Positions 19,457 through 27,707 of a DNA stretch of 64,000 nt are shown here, in pieces. Source of the DNA: Lacihabitans sp. CS3-21 (lineage in GTDB: Bacteria > Bacteroidota > Bacteroidia > Cytophagales > Spirosomataceae); contig NZ_RJUD01000005.1 of assembly GCF_024343675.1 (NCBI RefSeq), forward strand, positions 118,771 through 182,770. Reading direction: 5' to 3'. Position 1 is the stretch's first letter, and each line of letters opens with the position of its first letter. The position numbers were made by a program, and so were the translations under genes. The notes under the pieces are model-generated. The model searched no databases and was not told the DNA's origin. It was given only the letters and a program-made list of their open reading frames with translations.

Positions 19457-19542
19457 CACTTTTTCGTATGGAAAAGTGTTATGATTTTCATTTATTCATA
19501 TGAAAAAATGTTATAGAATACATTTTTTCGTACGAAAAAGTG
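19457..19542. repeat. Three 22-bp palindromes at exact 32-bp spacing
   Basis: Three imperfect palindromes of 22 bp start at 19457, 19489 and 19521. Half-sites are CACTTTTTCGT/ATGGAAAAGTG, CATTTATTCAT/ATGAAAAAATG and CATTTTTTCGT/ACGAAAAAGTG. Both spacers are ten bases and begin TTAT. The array sits 54 to 139 bases upstream of the ATPase start and is the only feature between that gene and yigZ. The phase of three helical turns suggests a cooperatively bound operator. Confidence 0.8.
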
Positions 19543-19590
19543 TGAAAAATTAAATTGCTTGGAAAATTCTGCTAGCAGGATTGATAAAAA

Positions 19591-20187
19591 TCAAAGGATT
19601 TCAATCTCCAAACTCCAATATTCTTTGAGTTCTTCTTTGATTTTTTCAATGTAGCTGTTCCTTACGTCTAAAATTATTCCGCAGCGATTTTCGTAGGTTT
19701 GTTCTTTTACGGTGAGTTCAAGTTTTCTTACCATCTGCATTAAGGCATTTGTCTGATCAAAATCATAGCTGATTTTAACTAAGCTATTTATGGTTTTTGT
19801 TTCAATTTCGGCAATCGAGAGTGCTTCCTTTGTTGCTTCCTTATAAGCATTTATTAAGCCCGGAACGCCCAAAAGTGTTCCACCGAAATATCGAATAATT
19901 ATCACCAAAGTATCGGTGAGTTCAAATGAAGTAATGGTATTTAAAATAGGTTTTCCTGCCGATCCCGAAGGCTCCCCGTCGTCATTGGCTCTGAAATTGG
20001 TTTCGTCAATTCCAAGTTTATAGGCATAGCATGCATGTCGTGCTTTGGGATGTTCGGTCTTAACTGTTTCTAAATAAAAACGCACATCTTCTTCGTTTTT
20101 AATAGGAAAAGCATATGCAAAAAACTTGCTTCCTTTATCTTTGAAAAGTCCTTCGGAACTGGATTTTAGGGTTTTATATTCGTCCAT
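19591..20187 (-). CDS. yigZ: YigZ/IMPACT family protein
   Basis: The protein has about 198 residues and belongs to UPF0029 (IMPACT/YigZ). The conserved core HPKARHACYAYKLG, NDDGEPSGSAGKPIL and IIRYFGGTLLGVPGLINAYKEA is present, with the ferredoxin-like C-terminal domain after residue 130. Eukaryotic IMPACT modulates GCN2; the bacterial role is unsettled and may be linked to translation. Alternative ATGs lie three and nine bases upstream; MDEYKTLKSSSEG was taken as the start. Confidence 0.9.
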   Translation of the reverse strand: MDEYKTLKSSSEGLFKDKGSKFFAYAFPIKNEEDVRFYLETVKTEHPKARHACYAYKLGIDETNFRANDDGEPSGSAGKPILNTITSFELTDTLVIIIRYFGGTLLGVPGLINAYKEATKEALSIAEIETKTINSLVKISYDFDQTNALMQMVRKLELTVKEQTYENRCGIILDVRNSYIEKIKEELKEYWSLEIEIL

Positions 20188-20211
20188 CATTTGCACAAAA
20201 TTAGGATAAAT

Positions 20212-21648
20212 TTATTCTCTACTTTTATCCAATTCAGCTTTCTTTTTGGCGGCATCTTCTAACATTTGATTCAATGCCGATTTATCAAAATATTTTCCTT
20301 TGGTAAAAACCCCGGCAGTTTTGCTAACGGCGTTTATGTCAAGCAAAGGGTTTTCATCCAAAATGACCAAATCTGCCACTTTACCAACATCTAGACTTCC
20401 CATTTTATCGAATTTTCCCATAAACTTTGCTCCGTTCATCGTGGCTGATTGTAGTATATCCAAAGGTTTCATTCCACTTTTTTGAAACAATCCCAATTCT
20501 TCAATCAAACTAGCCGCAGGATACACAAATGTATTCAAAGCAGCACAGTCGCTGCCAGCAATTATCAACATACCTGCGTTTTGTACATAGGGCAATTGCT
20601 TCGCAATCAATTGGTAACGATCTTTTCTTTGTTTTTTTTGTTCTGGAGTATCATTGGCCATTCTATCTATCCGCCATTGATAATTAGACATAAATCGCTT
20701 GGTCAAATATCTCTGAAAATCATCATTTTTGTGGTTGTTCTCATCCAAATAAGCCAATTGTTTGCCTCCAATGAGAGTTGGGCAAACAGCCACATTTTTT
20801 TTGGCTAAATCACTGTATGCTTTGATAGCTTGTTCTTGTTTAAAATTCAGTAGAAAGTCTTTTTCTGCTTGAGCTTTAGTAAGTGTTCCACTCAGAATTC
20901 CTTTTTTACTAAGATTTTCATCATTTCCGAGTCTCAATAAATAGCTGGCGTGCTCTATGGCAGAAAAACCTTCATTGGCCAAATCGTTAATAGTCAAATC
21001 ATAAGGCACATGCCCTGTCACCAAATAACCTCGTTTTTTAGCCTCGATTACACTTTTTAAGAACAAATCTCCTTTCAATGTATTTTCTGTAATTTTTACA
21101 AAATCCACTTGCAGTCTGTCTAAATAATTCAACATTTGGGTCAGTTGTGCTTCGTTTTCTATCTCCAAATCGCCCTTCCAAATAGAATTTAAGCCTTCAA
21201 GCTTTCTTCCAGCTGTGAAAATCGTTGGTCCTAAAATTTTGCCTTCGTTAATCTCCTCTCTCCATTTCAAAACTTGTAAACCCAAATCGCTCGCAGCATC
21301 TCTGACCGTTGTGATTCCGTGGGCAATAAAAACAGGAAACAGAGCTTTATTGTCTTCTACCAAATCTTGTCCTTCAATGTGAATATGCATATCCCAAAGA
21401 CCAGGGATTACATATTTTCCTTTGGCATCTATTTTTTCGGCCGCTAGATTATTGAGTTTTTTAAACGAGCCAATATTTTTTATGGTCTGATTTTCAATTA
21501 AAATGGCTTTATTTTTGGAGATTTTTCCAGATTTTACATCAACAACATTCACATTAAATATCAAGACCGACTTGTTTTGTGAATTTGCATTCCCGAAAAC
21601 CAAAAGAAAGAAAAATAGAATGAGAAATTTTATTTTTTGAGAAAACAT
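20212..21648 (-). CDS. Secreted metal-dependent amidohydrolase
   Basis: The protein has 478 residues with a signal peptide (MFSQKIKF...NANSQ). The TIM-barrel amidohydrolase signature is complete: DMHIHIEGQ (first metal pair), a central HITGHVPYDL-type histidine, and AGSDCAALNT with the catalytic Asp. It ends with KVADLVILDENPL, typical of imidazolonepropionase/prolidase-like members of the family that act on dipeptides or imides. It is 15 bases downstream of yigZ's stop side and shares its direction, but the two may be separately transcribed. Exact substrate unknown. Confidence 0.87.
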   Translation of the reverse strand: MFSQKIKFLILFFFLLVFGNANSQNKSVLIFNVNVVDVKSGKISKNKAILIENQTIKNIGSFKKLNNLAAEKIDAKGKYVIPGLWDMHIHIEGQDLVEDNKALFPVFIAHGITTVRDAASDLGLQVLKWREEINEGKILGPTIFTAGRKLEGLNSIWKGDLEIENEAQLTQMLNYLDRLQVDFVKITENTLKGDLFLKSVIEAKKRGYLVTGHVPYDLTINDLANEGFSAIEHASYLLRLGNDENLSKKGILSGTLTKAQAEKDFLLNFKQEQAIKAYSDLAKKNVAVCPTLIGGKQLAYLDENNHKNDDFQRYLTKRFMSNYQWRIDRMANDTPEQKKQRKDRYQLIAKQLPYVQNAGMLIIAGSDCAALNTFVYPAASLIEELGLFQKSGMKPLDILQSATMNGAKFMGKFDKMGSLDVGKVADLVILDENPLLDINAVSKTAGVFTKGKYFDKSALNQMLEDAAKKKAELDKSRE

Positions 21649-21696
21649 ATTGCGGCTTATTTATAGATTGCGAAAGTTTAAATTTAGCGATAAAAA

Positions 21697-22182
21697 ATGA
21701 AAACCGTTAACGATTTATTGGTTTTAGGAAATCCAATACTTTACGAAATTTCTGATGAGGTGATGTATAATGAATTATCATCGTTAAAAAATTGGGTACA
21801 GGATTTACATGAGGTGATGGAGGACATAAGGGCCAAGTACAACTTTGGAAGAGCGATAGCAGCCCCACAGTTGGGTATAATGAAGCGACTGATATATATG
21901 AATATTGACCAACCTATGGTTTTCATAAATCCAAAAATCACCAGCAAGAGTACCGAAATGTTTGAAGTCTGGGATGATTGTATGTGTTTCCCCAATCTTT
22001 TTGTGAAAGTTCTGCGACACAAATCCATTGAGATTGAGTATTTAAATGAAAAGTGGGAAAAGCAAACCGCTCTTTTTGATAATGACCTATCTGAACTTTT
22101 TCAACACGAATTTGATCATTTGGAAGGGATTCTTTGTACCATGAGGGCCATCGATAGCAAGTCATATCGGTGGAGGATTTAG
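21697..22182 (+). CDS. Peptide deformylase-like protein with altered motif II
   Basis: The protein has 161 residues with the deformylase fold. Motif I (GRAIAAPQLG, residues 51-60) and motif III (QHEFDHLEG; His137 and His141 would bind the metal) are normal. Motif II, usually EGCLS, reads DDCMCFP; the metal-ligand cysteine (Cys95) is kept but the flanking Glu/Gly/Leu/Ser are not. Family knowledge says Cys plus two His bind Fe/Zn, so activity is possible. It may be a second, non-essential deformylase rather than the housekeeping one. It is divergent from the amidohydrolase gene. Confidence 0.8.
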   Translation: MKTVNDLLVLGNPILYEISDEVMYNELSSLKNWVQDLHEVMEDIRAKYNFGRAIAAPQLGIMKRLIYMNIDQPMVFINPKITSKSTEMFEVWDDCMCFPNLFVKVLRHKSIEIEYLNEKWEKQTALFDNDLSELFQHEFDHLEGILCTMRAIDSKSYRWRI

Positions 22183-22217
22183 TAATTTTTCTTAACTTTA
22201 TAAAAAAATAAACTCCA

Positions 22218-22673
22218 ATGCTAAAAAACATCTTTGACAAAACTGTTACTGACGAAATTTTAAACAGAATTGACAAGCTAACACCCTCTACCCAACCACT
22301 TTGGGGCAAAATGTCTGTAGATAAAATGTTGGCTCACTGCAATGTTTCCTATGAAATGGCCTTCGAAAATCTTCATCAAAAGCCTAATGCATTTATGCGT
22401 TTTATCTTGAAAATGATGGTCAAAAATACGGTTGTAAACGATGTCCCATACAGGAAAAACTCCTCAACTGCTCCAGCATTTGTTATCAAAGACGAGAAAA
22501 ATTTTGAGGCTGAAAAAGCTAGATTGAAAGCCTATATCACCAAAACCCAAGAACTCGGTGCTGAATATTTTGAAGGAAAAGAATCGCATTCTTTTGGAAC
22601 CCTCACAAGCACTGAATGGAACAATATGTTTTACAAACACCTAGATCACCATTTGGGGCAGTTTGGGGTGTAG
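22218..22673 (+). CDS. DUF1569 (DinB-fold) protein
   Basis: The protein has 151 residues. KMSVDKMLAHC near the N-terminus and HLDHHLGQFG at the C-terminus supply the conserved histidines of the DinB/DUF1569 four-helix fold, which usually bind a metal. Family members are thought to be metal-dependent thiol transferases or hydrolases; no substrate can be named. It follows the deformylase-like gene by 35 bases in the same direction. Confidence 0.75.
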   Translation: MLKNIFDKTVTDEILNRIDKLTPSTQPLWGKMSVDKMLAHCNVSYEMAFENLHQKPNAFMRFILKMMVKNTVVNDVPYRKNSSTAPAFVIKDEKNFEAEKARLKAYITKTQELGAEYFEGKESHSFGTLTSTEWNNMFYKHLDHHLGQFGV

Positions 22674-22732
22674 GTTTTATTTTGAAATGGGAATTCGGCT
22701 AAAACCAATGAATCTTTGAATCCATTTAAACA

Positions 22733-22843
22733 ATCGGGCTGAAGCCCGATGCAATTCATAGTCGTTCATCTGGGGAATTTCAATTTGGAATGGGCTTTAG
22801 CCCATTCTCATTTTTGGAATTAGCGTATTTGGCTTTAGCCAAA
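22733..22843. repeat. Three REP-like palindromes
   Basis: Three short hairpins share the core GGCTkwAGCC: ATCGGGCT-GA-AGCCCGAT at 22733-22750, GAATGGGCT-TT-AGCCCATTC at 22788-22807, and TTTGGCT-TT-AGCCAAA at 22828-22843. They have two-base loops and differing arms, like the REP/RAYT-associated repeats of Bacteroidetes. They fill the gap between convergent genes. No RAYT transposase is in this window. Confidence 0.7.
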
Positions 22844-22890
22844 ATATTTTCACCACTAATTTTTAAAGGATTAAATAAAAATCAGACTTT

Positions 22891-23115
22891 TCAATCCAAA
22901 ACCTGAATAACCTTCACCGGACAGGCCTCCGCTGCTCGTTTGTTTTCCTCAAGTTCGTCGTAATCAAGTTCTACCTGATAGATGCCTTTTTTGTCTTTTC
23001 CGCCAAGCAGAACAGCTTTGCCATCTTTTTTTGACATCCGCCAGCGGTTGTAGGCTATCTCTACGCAAGCATTGCAACCTATGCAGCGTTGGCGGTAATG
23101 AAACATCTTAGGCAT
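22891..23115 (-). CDS. Small 4Fe-4S ferredoxin
   Basis: The protein has 74 residues. Cys11, Cys14, Cys17 and Cys65 (CIGCNAC...ACPVK) form one 4Fe-4S site of the single-cluster type. There is a Lys/Gly-rich insertion between the third and fourth cysteines. It overlaps the U32 peptidase gene by eight bases and follows it, so it is co-translated and likely donates electrons to, or assembles the cluster of, that enzyme. Confidence 0.85.
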   Translation of the reverse strand: MPKMFHYRQRCIGCNACVEIAYNRWRMSKKDGKAVLLGGKDKKGIYQVELDYDELEENKRAAEACPVKVIQVLD

Positions 23116-24367
23116 CGGCAGCTACTATCTTGTATAGTTTGTCAGAAGCTCTTATTTTCTCACCTATTTGTAGTGAAATCGTATTTCCTTTTACTGCTTG
23201 TTGTACCGAATCACCAGAACCCAATCTGATTTCTTCTACCGTAGTTTCTATCAAGCCAGTTGTTGGGCCAGTTACTATCAGTTTATCCCCGATGTTGATA
23301 TCGTGGCTTTCCATCAAAAACTCACCCACGCCTATTTTTTCAAAGTATTTTACGCCTTTCCCAATATATATTTTCTTGGTGGTAGCTACAGAACCGTGTA
23401 CATTGCTCCACTCGCCCATTTTACGGCCCAAATAGTAGCCATCCCAGAATCCACGGTTATATACTGAGCTCAATTTTTCTCTCCAAACTGCTATTTTCTC
23501 TTGCGTATAAGTACCTTCTTCAAAAGCATCTACAGCTTCTCTATAACATTGGGTAGTAGTGTATACGTAGTCAGCCGCACGTCCGCGACCTTCTATTTTC
23601 AATACTTGCACACCCGCTTCGAGTATTTTGTCCAAGAAATCTATCGTACAAAGGTCTTTTGCCGACATAATATACTCATTATCAATCTTTAGTTCTATGC
23701 CTTCTTCATCAGTTACGGTATATTCTCTACGGCAGTTTTGAATACAAGCCCCACGATTGGCAGAGGCATTGTGCGAGTGTAAACTCAAATAACACTTACC
23801 AGAAACCGCCATACATAGTGCTCCATGAGCGAAGATTTCTATTTGAACCAAATTGCCTGAAGGACCAGTGATATTGTTCTTTTTGATGGCTTTTACCATG
23901 TCGCCCACTTGTTTGAGTGTAAGTTCGCGGGCCATCACGATTACGTCTGCATAGTCAGAAAAAAGCTCAACGGTCTCTAGGTTGGTTACGTTGGATTGCG
24001 TCGAAATATGCACTTCCATGCCTTTTTTGCGGCAATAGTTCATTACGGCAAGATCTGAGGCTATTACTGCAGTTATACCCGCTTCCTTGGCTTTGTCTAT
24101 GATTCTCCTCATCAACGATATATCATGATCGTAAATGATGGTGTTCATCGTGATGTAACTTTTCACACCAGCTTCGCCACACACACGAGCTACTTCTGGC
24201 AAATCATCCACTAAAAAATTATTGGTTTGGCGAGCACGCATGTTCAACTGCTCTACACCAAAATATACCGAGTCAGCACCTGCTTTTATGGCAGCCATCA
24301 TGGCTTCCCACGAACCCGCCGGAGCCATCACCTCAAACTTCGTATTTTTTTGCATTTCTTTATTCAT
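23108..24367 (-). CDS. U32-family peptidase, probable TrhP/RlhA-type RNA hydroxylase
   Basis: The protein has 419 residues. The U32 domain opens with MAPAGSWEAMMAAIKAGADSVYFG and carries the conserved HISTQSNVTN, the GALCMAVSGKCYLS loop and NRGACIQNCRREY, whose cysteines are typical Fe-S ligands in TrhP/RlhA. Characterised members hydroxylate tRNA uridine-34 or rRNA cytidine with prephenate as a helper. A C-terminal collagenase-like beta-barrel covers about residues 320-415. A ferredoxin overlaps its end. Which RNA is modified cannot be told from the sequence. Confidence 0.85.
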   Translation of the reverse strand: MNKEMQKNTKFEVMAPAGSWEAMMAAIKAGADSVYFGVEQLNMRARQTNNFLVDDLPEVARVCGEAGVKSYITMNTIIYDHDISLMRRIIDKAKEAGITAVIASDLAVMNYCRKKGMEVHISTQSNVTNLETVELFSDYADVIVMARELTLKQVGDMVKAIKKNNITGPSGNLVQIEIFAHGALCMAVSGKCYLSLHSHNASANRGACIQNCRREYTVTDEEGIELKIDNEYIMSAKDLCTIDFLDKILEAGVQVLKIEGRGRAADYVYTTTQCYREAVDAFEEGTYTQEKIAVWREKLSSVYNRGFWDGYYLGRKMGEWSNVHGSVATTKKIYIGKGVKYFEKIGVGEFLMESHDINIGDKLIVTGPTTGLIETTVEEIRLGSGDSVQQAVKGNTISLQIGEKIRASDKLYKIVAADA

Positions 24368-24419
24368 CTGTTTTGAAACAGAATTTATAAGCGAATAATT
24401 TCCAATCTGTATTTAAATG

Positions 24420-24427
24420 CAAAATTA
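24420..24427 (-). promoter_or_regulatory. -7 element for the U32 peptidase operon
   Basis: On the minus strand the bases read TAATTTTG, a TAnnTTTG match 52 bases before the ATG. Confidence 0.4.
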
Positions 24428-24487
24428 ATGAATCATTTTTGTGTTTTATCACTTATTTTAAAGTGGAATGTACACAAAATCATAAAT

Positions 24488-24943
24488 ATGAAATTTAGAA
24501 GGGCTGAGGAAGGGGATTTAGAGAATATTTTGAGCTTGTTTAAAGCGAATGTTTTAGCAAATGAAGACTATAATGAAGAACAAAAGGAAGTTTGGGCTTC
24601 ATCGACAGAAAATAGAACGATGTGGTTGAACAAAATAAAAGGGGAGTATTTTTTATTGGCTCATCAGGATACCAAATTGGTAGGCTTTAGTTCCTTAGGA
24701 CCCATGGATTATGTAGATTTGATGTTTGTTCAGAAAGATGAATTTGGGAAAGGCATTGCAAAGCAAATGCTCGAAAACATAGAAACTGAGGCGAAATCTA
24801 ACGATTTATCGGAATTATACGCTGACGTAAGTGTGTCAGGAAGAGGTTTCTTTGAAAAAAGTGGATATCACGTCGTAAAGACCAATAGAAATATCAGAAA
24901 AGGAATTCATTTGAAAAACTTTAGGATGAAAAAAGTCTTTTAA
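24488..24943 (+). CDS. GNAT-family N-acetyltransferase
   Basis: This is a 151-residue GCN5-like acetyltransferase. KFRRAEEGDLENILSLF begins the fold, and the acetyl-CoA loop is the region DEFGKGIAKQMLENIE (GKGIAKQ in place of the usual Q/RxxGxG/A). ADVSVSGRGFFEKSGYHVVKTNRN is the typical final third. An in-frame ATG 60 bases upstream gives no fold residues, so the shorter start is used. Substrate unknown. Confidence 0.83.
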   Translation: MKFRRAEEGDLENILSLFKANVLANEDYNEEQKEVWASSTENRTMWLNKIKGEYFLLAHQDTKLVGFSSLGPMDYVDLMFVQKDEFGKGIAKQMLENIETEAKSNDLSELYADVSVSGRGFFEKSGYHVVKTNRNIRKGIHLKNFRMKKVF

Positions 24944-25014
24944 AAAATTTCCCTAATGAAGAATTGATAGAATTTTTATATTGTTTTGAATTTTTTAAAA
25001 TAAGTAAATTATTC

Positions 25015-25581
25015 ATGAATAACGGATTTTTAGATTCAACAAAGAAACAATTTGAGTATTATAAATTGCTCGGAGAAAAGACTTTTGAACAGATTTCTGA
25101 CGATCAAATCAATTGGCAATACAATGCAGAATCAAATTCTATTTCTCTTATTGTTAAGCATTTGGCTGGAAATATGCTCTCGCGTTGGACAGATTTTTTG
25201 ACTACCGACGGAGAAAAGGAATGGAGAAACAGAGAAGGTGAATTTGAAGGAGGAATAGAGTCCAAAATACAATTATTAGAAATTTGGAACAGAGGCTGGA
25301 ATTGCCTTTTTGATGCAATTGATAGTGTCTCTGATGAAGATCTAGATAAAATCATTTATATCCGAAATCAAGGCCACACGGTGATGGAAGCCATCAATCG
25401 CCAACTGGCACATTATCCATATCATGTTGGCCAAATAGTTTTTATTGGCAAAATGCTTTTGGATGAAAACTGGCAAACGCTTTCAATAGCCAGAGGTAAA
25501 AGCTCCATATATAACGCTGATAAATTTTCAAAAGAAAAGCAGAAAGGTCATTTTACGGATGAGTATTTGGGTAAGAAATAA
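25015..25581 (+). CDS. DUF1572 (DinB-fold) protein
   Basis: The protein has about 188 residues. LIVKHLAGNMLSRWTDFLTTDGEKEWRNRE and RQLAHYPYHVGQIVFIGKML match DUF1572, with three histidines placed as in DinB-type metal-binding bundles. The start at MNNGFLDSTKKQFEYY is preferred to one 51 bases upstream. The next gene begins 12 bases later in the same direction. Confidence 0.8.
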   Translation: MNNGFLDSTKKQFEYYKLLGEKTFEQISDDQINWQYNAESNSISLIVKHLAGNMLSRWTDFLTTDGEKEWRNREGEFEGGIESKIQLLEIWNRGWNCLFDAIDSVSDEDLDKIIYIRNQGHTVMEAINRQLAHYPYHVGQIVFIGKMLLDENWQTLSIARGKSSIYNADKFSKEKQKGHFTDEYLGKK

Positions 25582-25593
25582 TTTTCATAGAAC

Positions 25594-26688
25594 ATGAAAA
25601 AAGGGATACTTGTACTTTGGATAATTTTCAATTCTTGCTTTGCTCAGAATCAAAAAATGACTAGTAATCTGTTAGATTATGAGCGTCAGGTGGTGCCTTT
25701 GATGGATAAATACAAGATTCCAGGCATGTCTGTCGGTGTTTCTCATAATGATTCAGTTGTTTATTCCAAAGGATTCGGGTTTGCCAATATTGAAAAGAAA
25801 ATTCGGCCAGATGGAAACACGCCTTATAGTATAGCTTCCATCACTAAGCCTTTTGCCACAGCCGTGATGATGCGTTTGGTAGAGGAAAATAGGCTGAATT
25901 TAGACGCAAGAATAAAGGATTTGTATCCAGGCTATGAGGAAAGATGCAAACGAATTTTAGGGTATTTTAGAGAAGAAATGCCCGAATATACCTTTATGTT
26001 AGAAAATTACCATCCTGAAAGAAACGATATTACACTAAGACATCACTTGACCCATACTTCTGAAAATACACCTGGAGACTCATATAAATACAATGGTTTT
26101 TTGTTTGGAATGCTTTCGGTAGCTGTGGAAACTGCAACAGATTCAAAATTCGATGAATTAGTGGATAGCTTGATCATCGACAAACTGAATCTGAAGAACA
26201 CTGCATCGTCTCAATTGGACAAATCGAAAAATGTAATGTTAAACAAAATTGCTTTGCCGTACAATCCTACTGATTCTGGTTTTGGGAAAGCTGATTTTCC
26301 TAACCCAAAACTGAATGCAGGGGCTGGTATAATTTCATCGGTAAATGACTTGTTGATTTTTGATAAAGCCATCAATAACAACATTTTGGTTTCGGAGGAA
26401 ACCAAGAATTTGCAATTTGAACCCTATAAACTGAACGACGGGAGTCTGTCACCTTATGGTTATGGTTGGTTTACACAGAAATATAAAGATCAGACCCTAA
26501 TTTGGCATTATGGACACCATCCAGGTTCATTTTCTGCCTTGTATTTAAAGGTTTTAGAGAAAAATTTAACACTCATAATCCTTGCCAATAGCGACCGTCT
26601 GAGTCATGATTTTGATTTGGGTAAAGGCGATGTGGTTAAATCAGAATTTGCAAAGCGTTTTTTGGATTTGTTTGTTGGTCAATTATAA
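25594..26688 (+). CDS. Beta-lactamase-class-C-like serine hydrolase
   Basis: The protein has 364 residues with a weak signal peptide (lipobox-like NSCFAQ). The class-C/penicillin-binding fold is shown by SITK (Ser nucleophile with Lys three residues on), YKYN as the Y-x-N motif, and HYGHHPG in place of KTG. Such proteins are usually esterases or D-aminopeptidases rather than true beta-lactamases. It sits in a small run of unrelated genes, and no substrate can be inferred. Confidence 0.83.
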   Translation: MKKGILVLWIIFNSCFAQNQKMTSNLLDYERQVVPLMDKYKIPGMSVGVSHNDSVVYSKGFGFANIEKKIRPDGNTPYSIASITKPFATAVMMRLVEENRLNLDARIKDLYPGYEERCKRILGYFREEMPEYTFMLENYHPERNDITLRHHLTHTSENTPGDSYKYNGFLFGMLSVAVETATDSKFDELVDSLIIDKLNLKNTASSQLDKSKNVMLNKIALPYNPTDSGFGKADFPNPKLNAGAGIISSVNDLLIFDKAINNNILVSEETKNLQFEPYKLNDGSLSPYGYGWFTQKYKDQTLIWHYGHHPGSFSALYLKVLEKNLTLIILANSDRLSHDFDLGKGDVVKSEFAKRFLDLFVGQL

Positions 26689-26741
26689 ACTAATTCTTCT
26701 AACCAACTTTATCTTAAAAAACATAAATAGTGATGTAACTC

Positions 26742-27707
26742 TTAAACCTCATTAAGTTTTTCCGCAAAACACCCTTTCAACATTTCCTCAAAAAAAGCCT
26801 TATCCAAATCCTTCCCAATAAAGACAATTTTACTTTCTCTAATTTCATCTTCATCCCAAGCTTTTCCACCAGAAATGCTGAGACTTTGACCCACAGATTG
26901 CAAAATCAAGCGGTGATTCACATCTTTAGCATTTATGATTCCTTTGATTCTATACAAACCTTTGGCTTCAAAAACCAAATATCCAAAAAGTCTCATTTGC
27001 AATTCTTTGTCTATGAATGGCTCTGCGAATCTGAAAGTGAATGATTTTATTTTGCCATGTTTGTGTTCATGCGAATGAGTTTTTGGTTCGTTTTCTTCAA
27101 TTTTGATATCAGCATCTCTAACTGTTTCGAAGATTTCTTTGACCGGAAAAGTCATTCCTTTTTCTTTACAGAACTTAATGAAAGGATTTATTGACAATAA
27201 TTTACCTTTTAATTCATCGAGATAAACTTCCGATACGCTGGCAGTTTTATTTAGTAAAATAATGTCGCTAAAGGCCAATTGTTTTATGGCTTCCTCGGTT
27301 TCAATGAGCTGGTCCTCGATAAGTTCTACATCCACCAAACAGACGATTCTTTTTACCGGAAAATCTTTTTTGATTTCAGAATTAGAAAAAAAAGGACTGG
27401 CTACATTGGCAGGGTCGGCAATGCCTGTAGTTTCAATTATAAGTTCATCAAACTGCTCCGTTTTTTGGGAAAGTTCGTTTAGAATATCATAAATACCTTC
27501 GTTTAGTGAACAGCACAGACAACCATTACTCAGTTCAAATATCTCATTGTCAGGCTTTATGATAAGTTCTCCGTCAATGCCTGCTTCGCCAAATTCATTT
27601 TCAACGATGGCAAATCTGGTTTCTGGTTTTTGCTCCAAAACTTGGTTCAAAAAAGTCGTTTTTCCTGAACCCAAAAAGCCCGTGAGAATGGTTACTGGTT
27701 TGCTCAT
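26742..27707 (-). CDS. CobW/G3E-family GTPase, likely metallochaperone
   Basis: The protein has 321 residues. It opens with the P-loop GFLGSGKTT, has the CxCC metal motif in [11 protein letters not shown], the GTPase NKTA box and the C-terminal CobW domain ([20 protein letters not shown]). A His-rich linker ([10 protein letters not shown]) suits zinc or cobalt handling, as in ZNG1-type proteins. Its ATG overlaps the stop of the upstream ABC exporter in an ATGA arrangement, so the two are translationally coupled. Confidence 0.87.
   Translation of the reverse strand: MSKPVTILTGFLGSGKTTFLNQVLEQKPETRFAIVENEFGEAGIDGELIIKPDNEIFELSNGCLCCSLNEGIYDILNELSQKTEQFDELIIETTGIADPANVASPFFSNSEIKKDFPVKRIVCLVDVELIEDQLIETEEAIKQLAFSDIILLNKTASVSEVYLDELKGKLLSINPFIKFCKEKGMTFPVKEIFETVRDADIKIEENEPKTHSHEHKHGKIKSFTFRFAEPFIDKELQMRLFGYLVFEAKGLYRIKGIINAKDVNHRLILQSVGQSLSISGGKAWDEDEIRESKIVFIGKDLDKAFFEEMLKGCFAEKLNEV

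Noticed and set aside
19457..19542. CRISPR-like array
   Set aside because: Units are palindromes that differ from each other, spacers are only ten bases and partly alike, and no cas gene is near; an operator array fits better.
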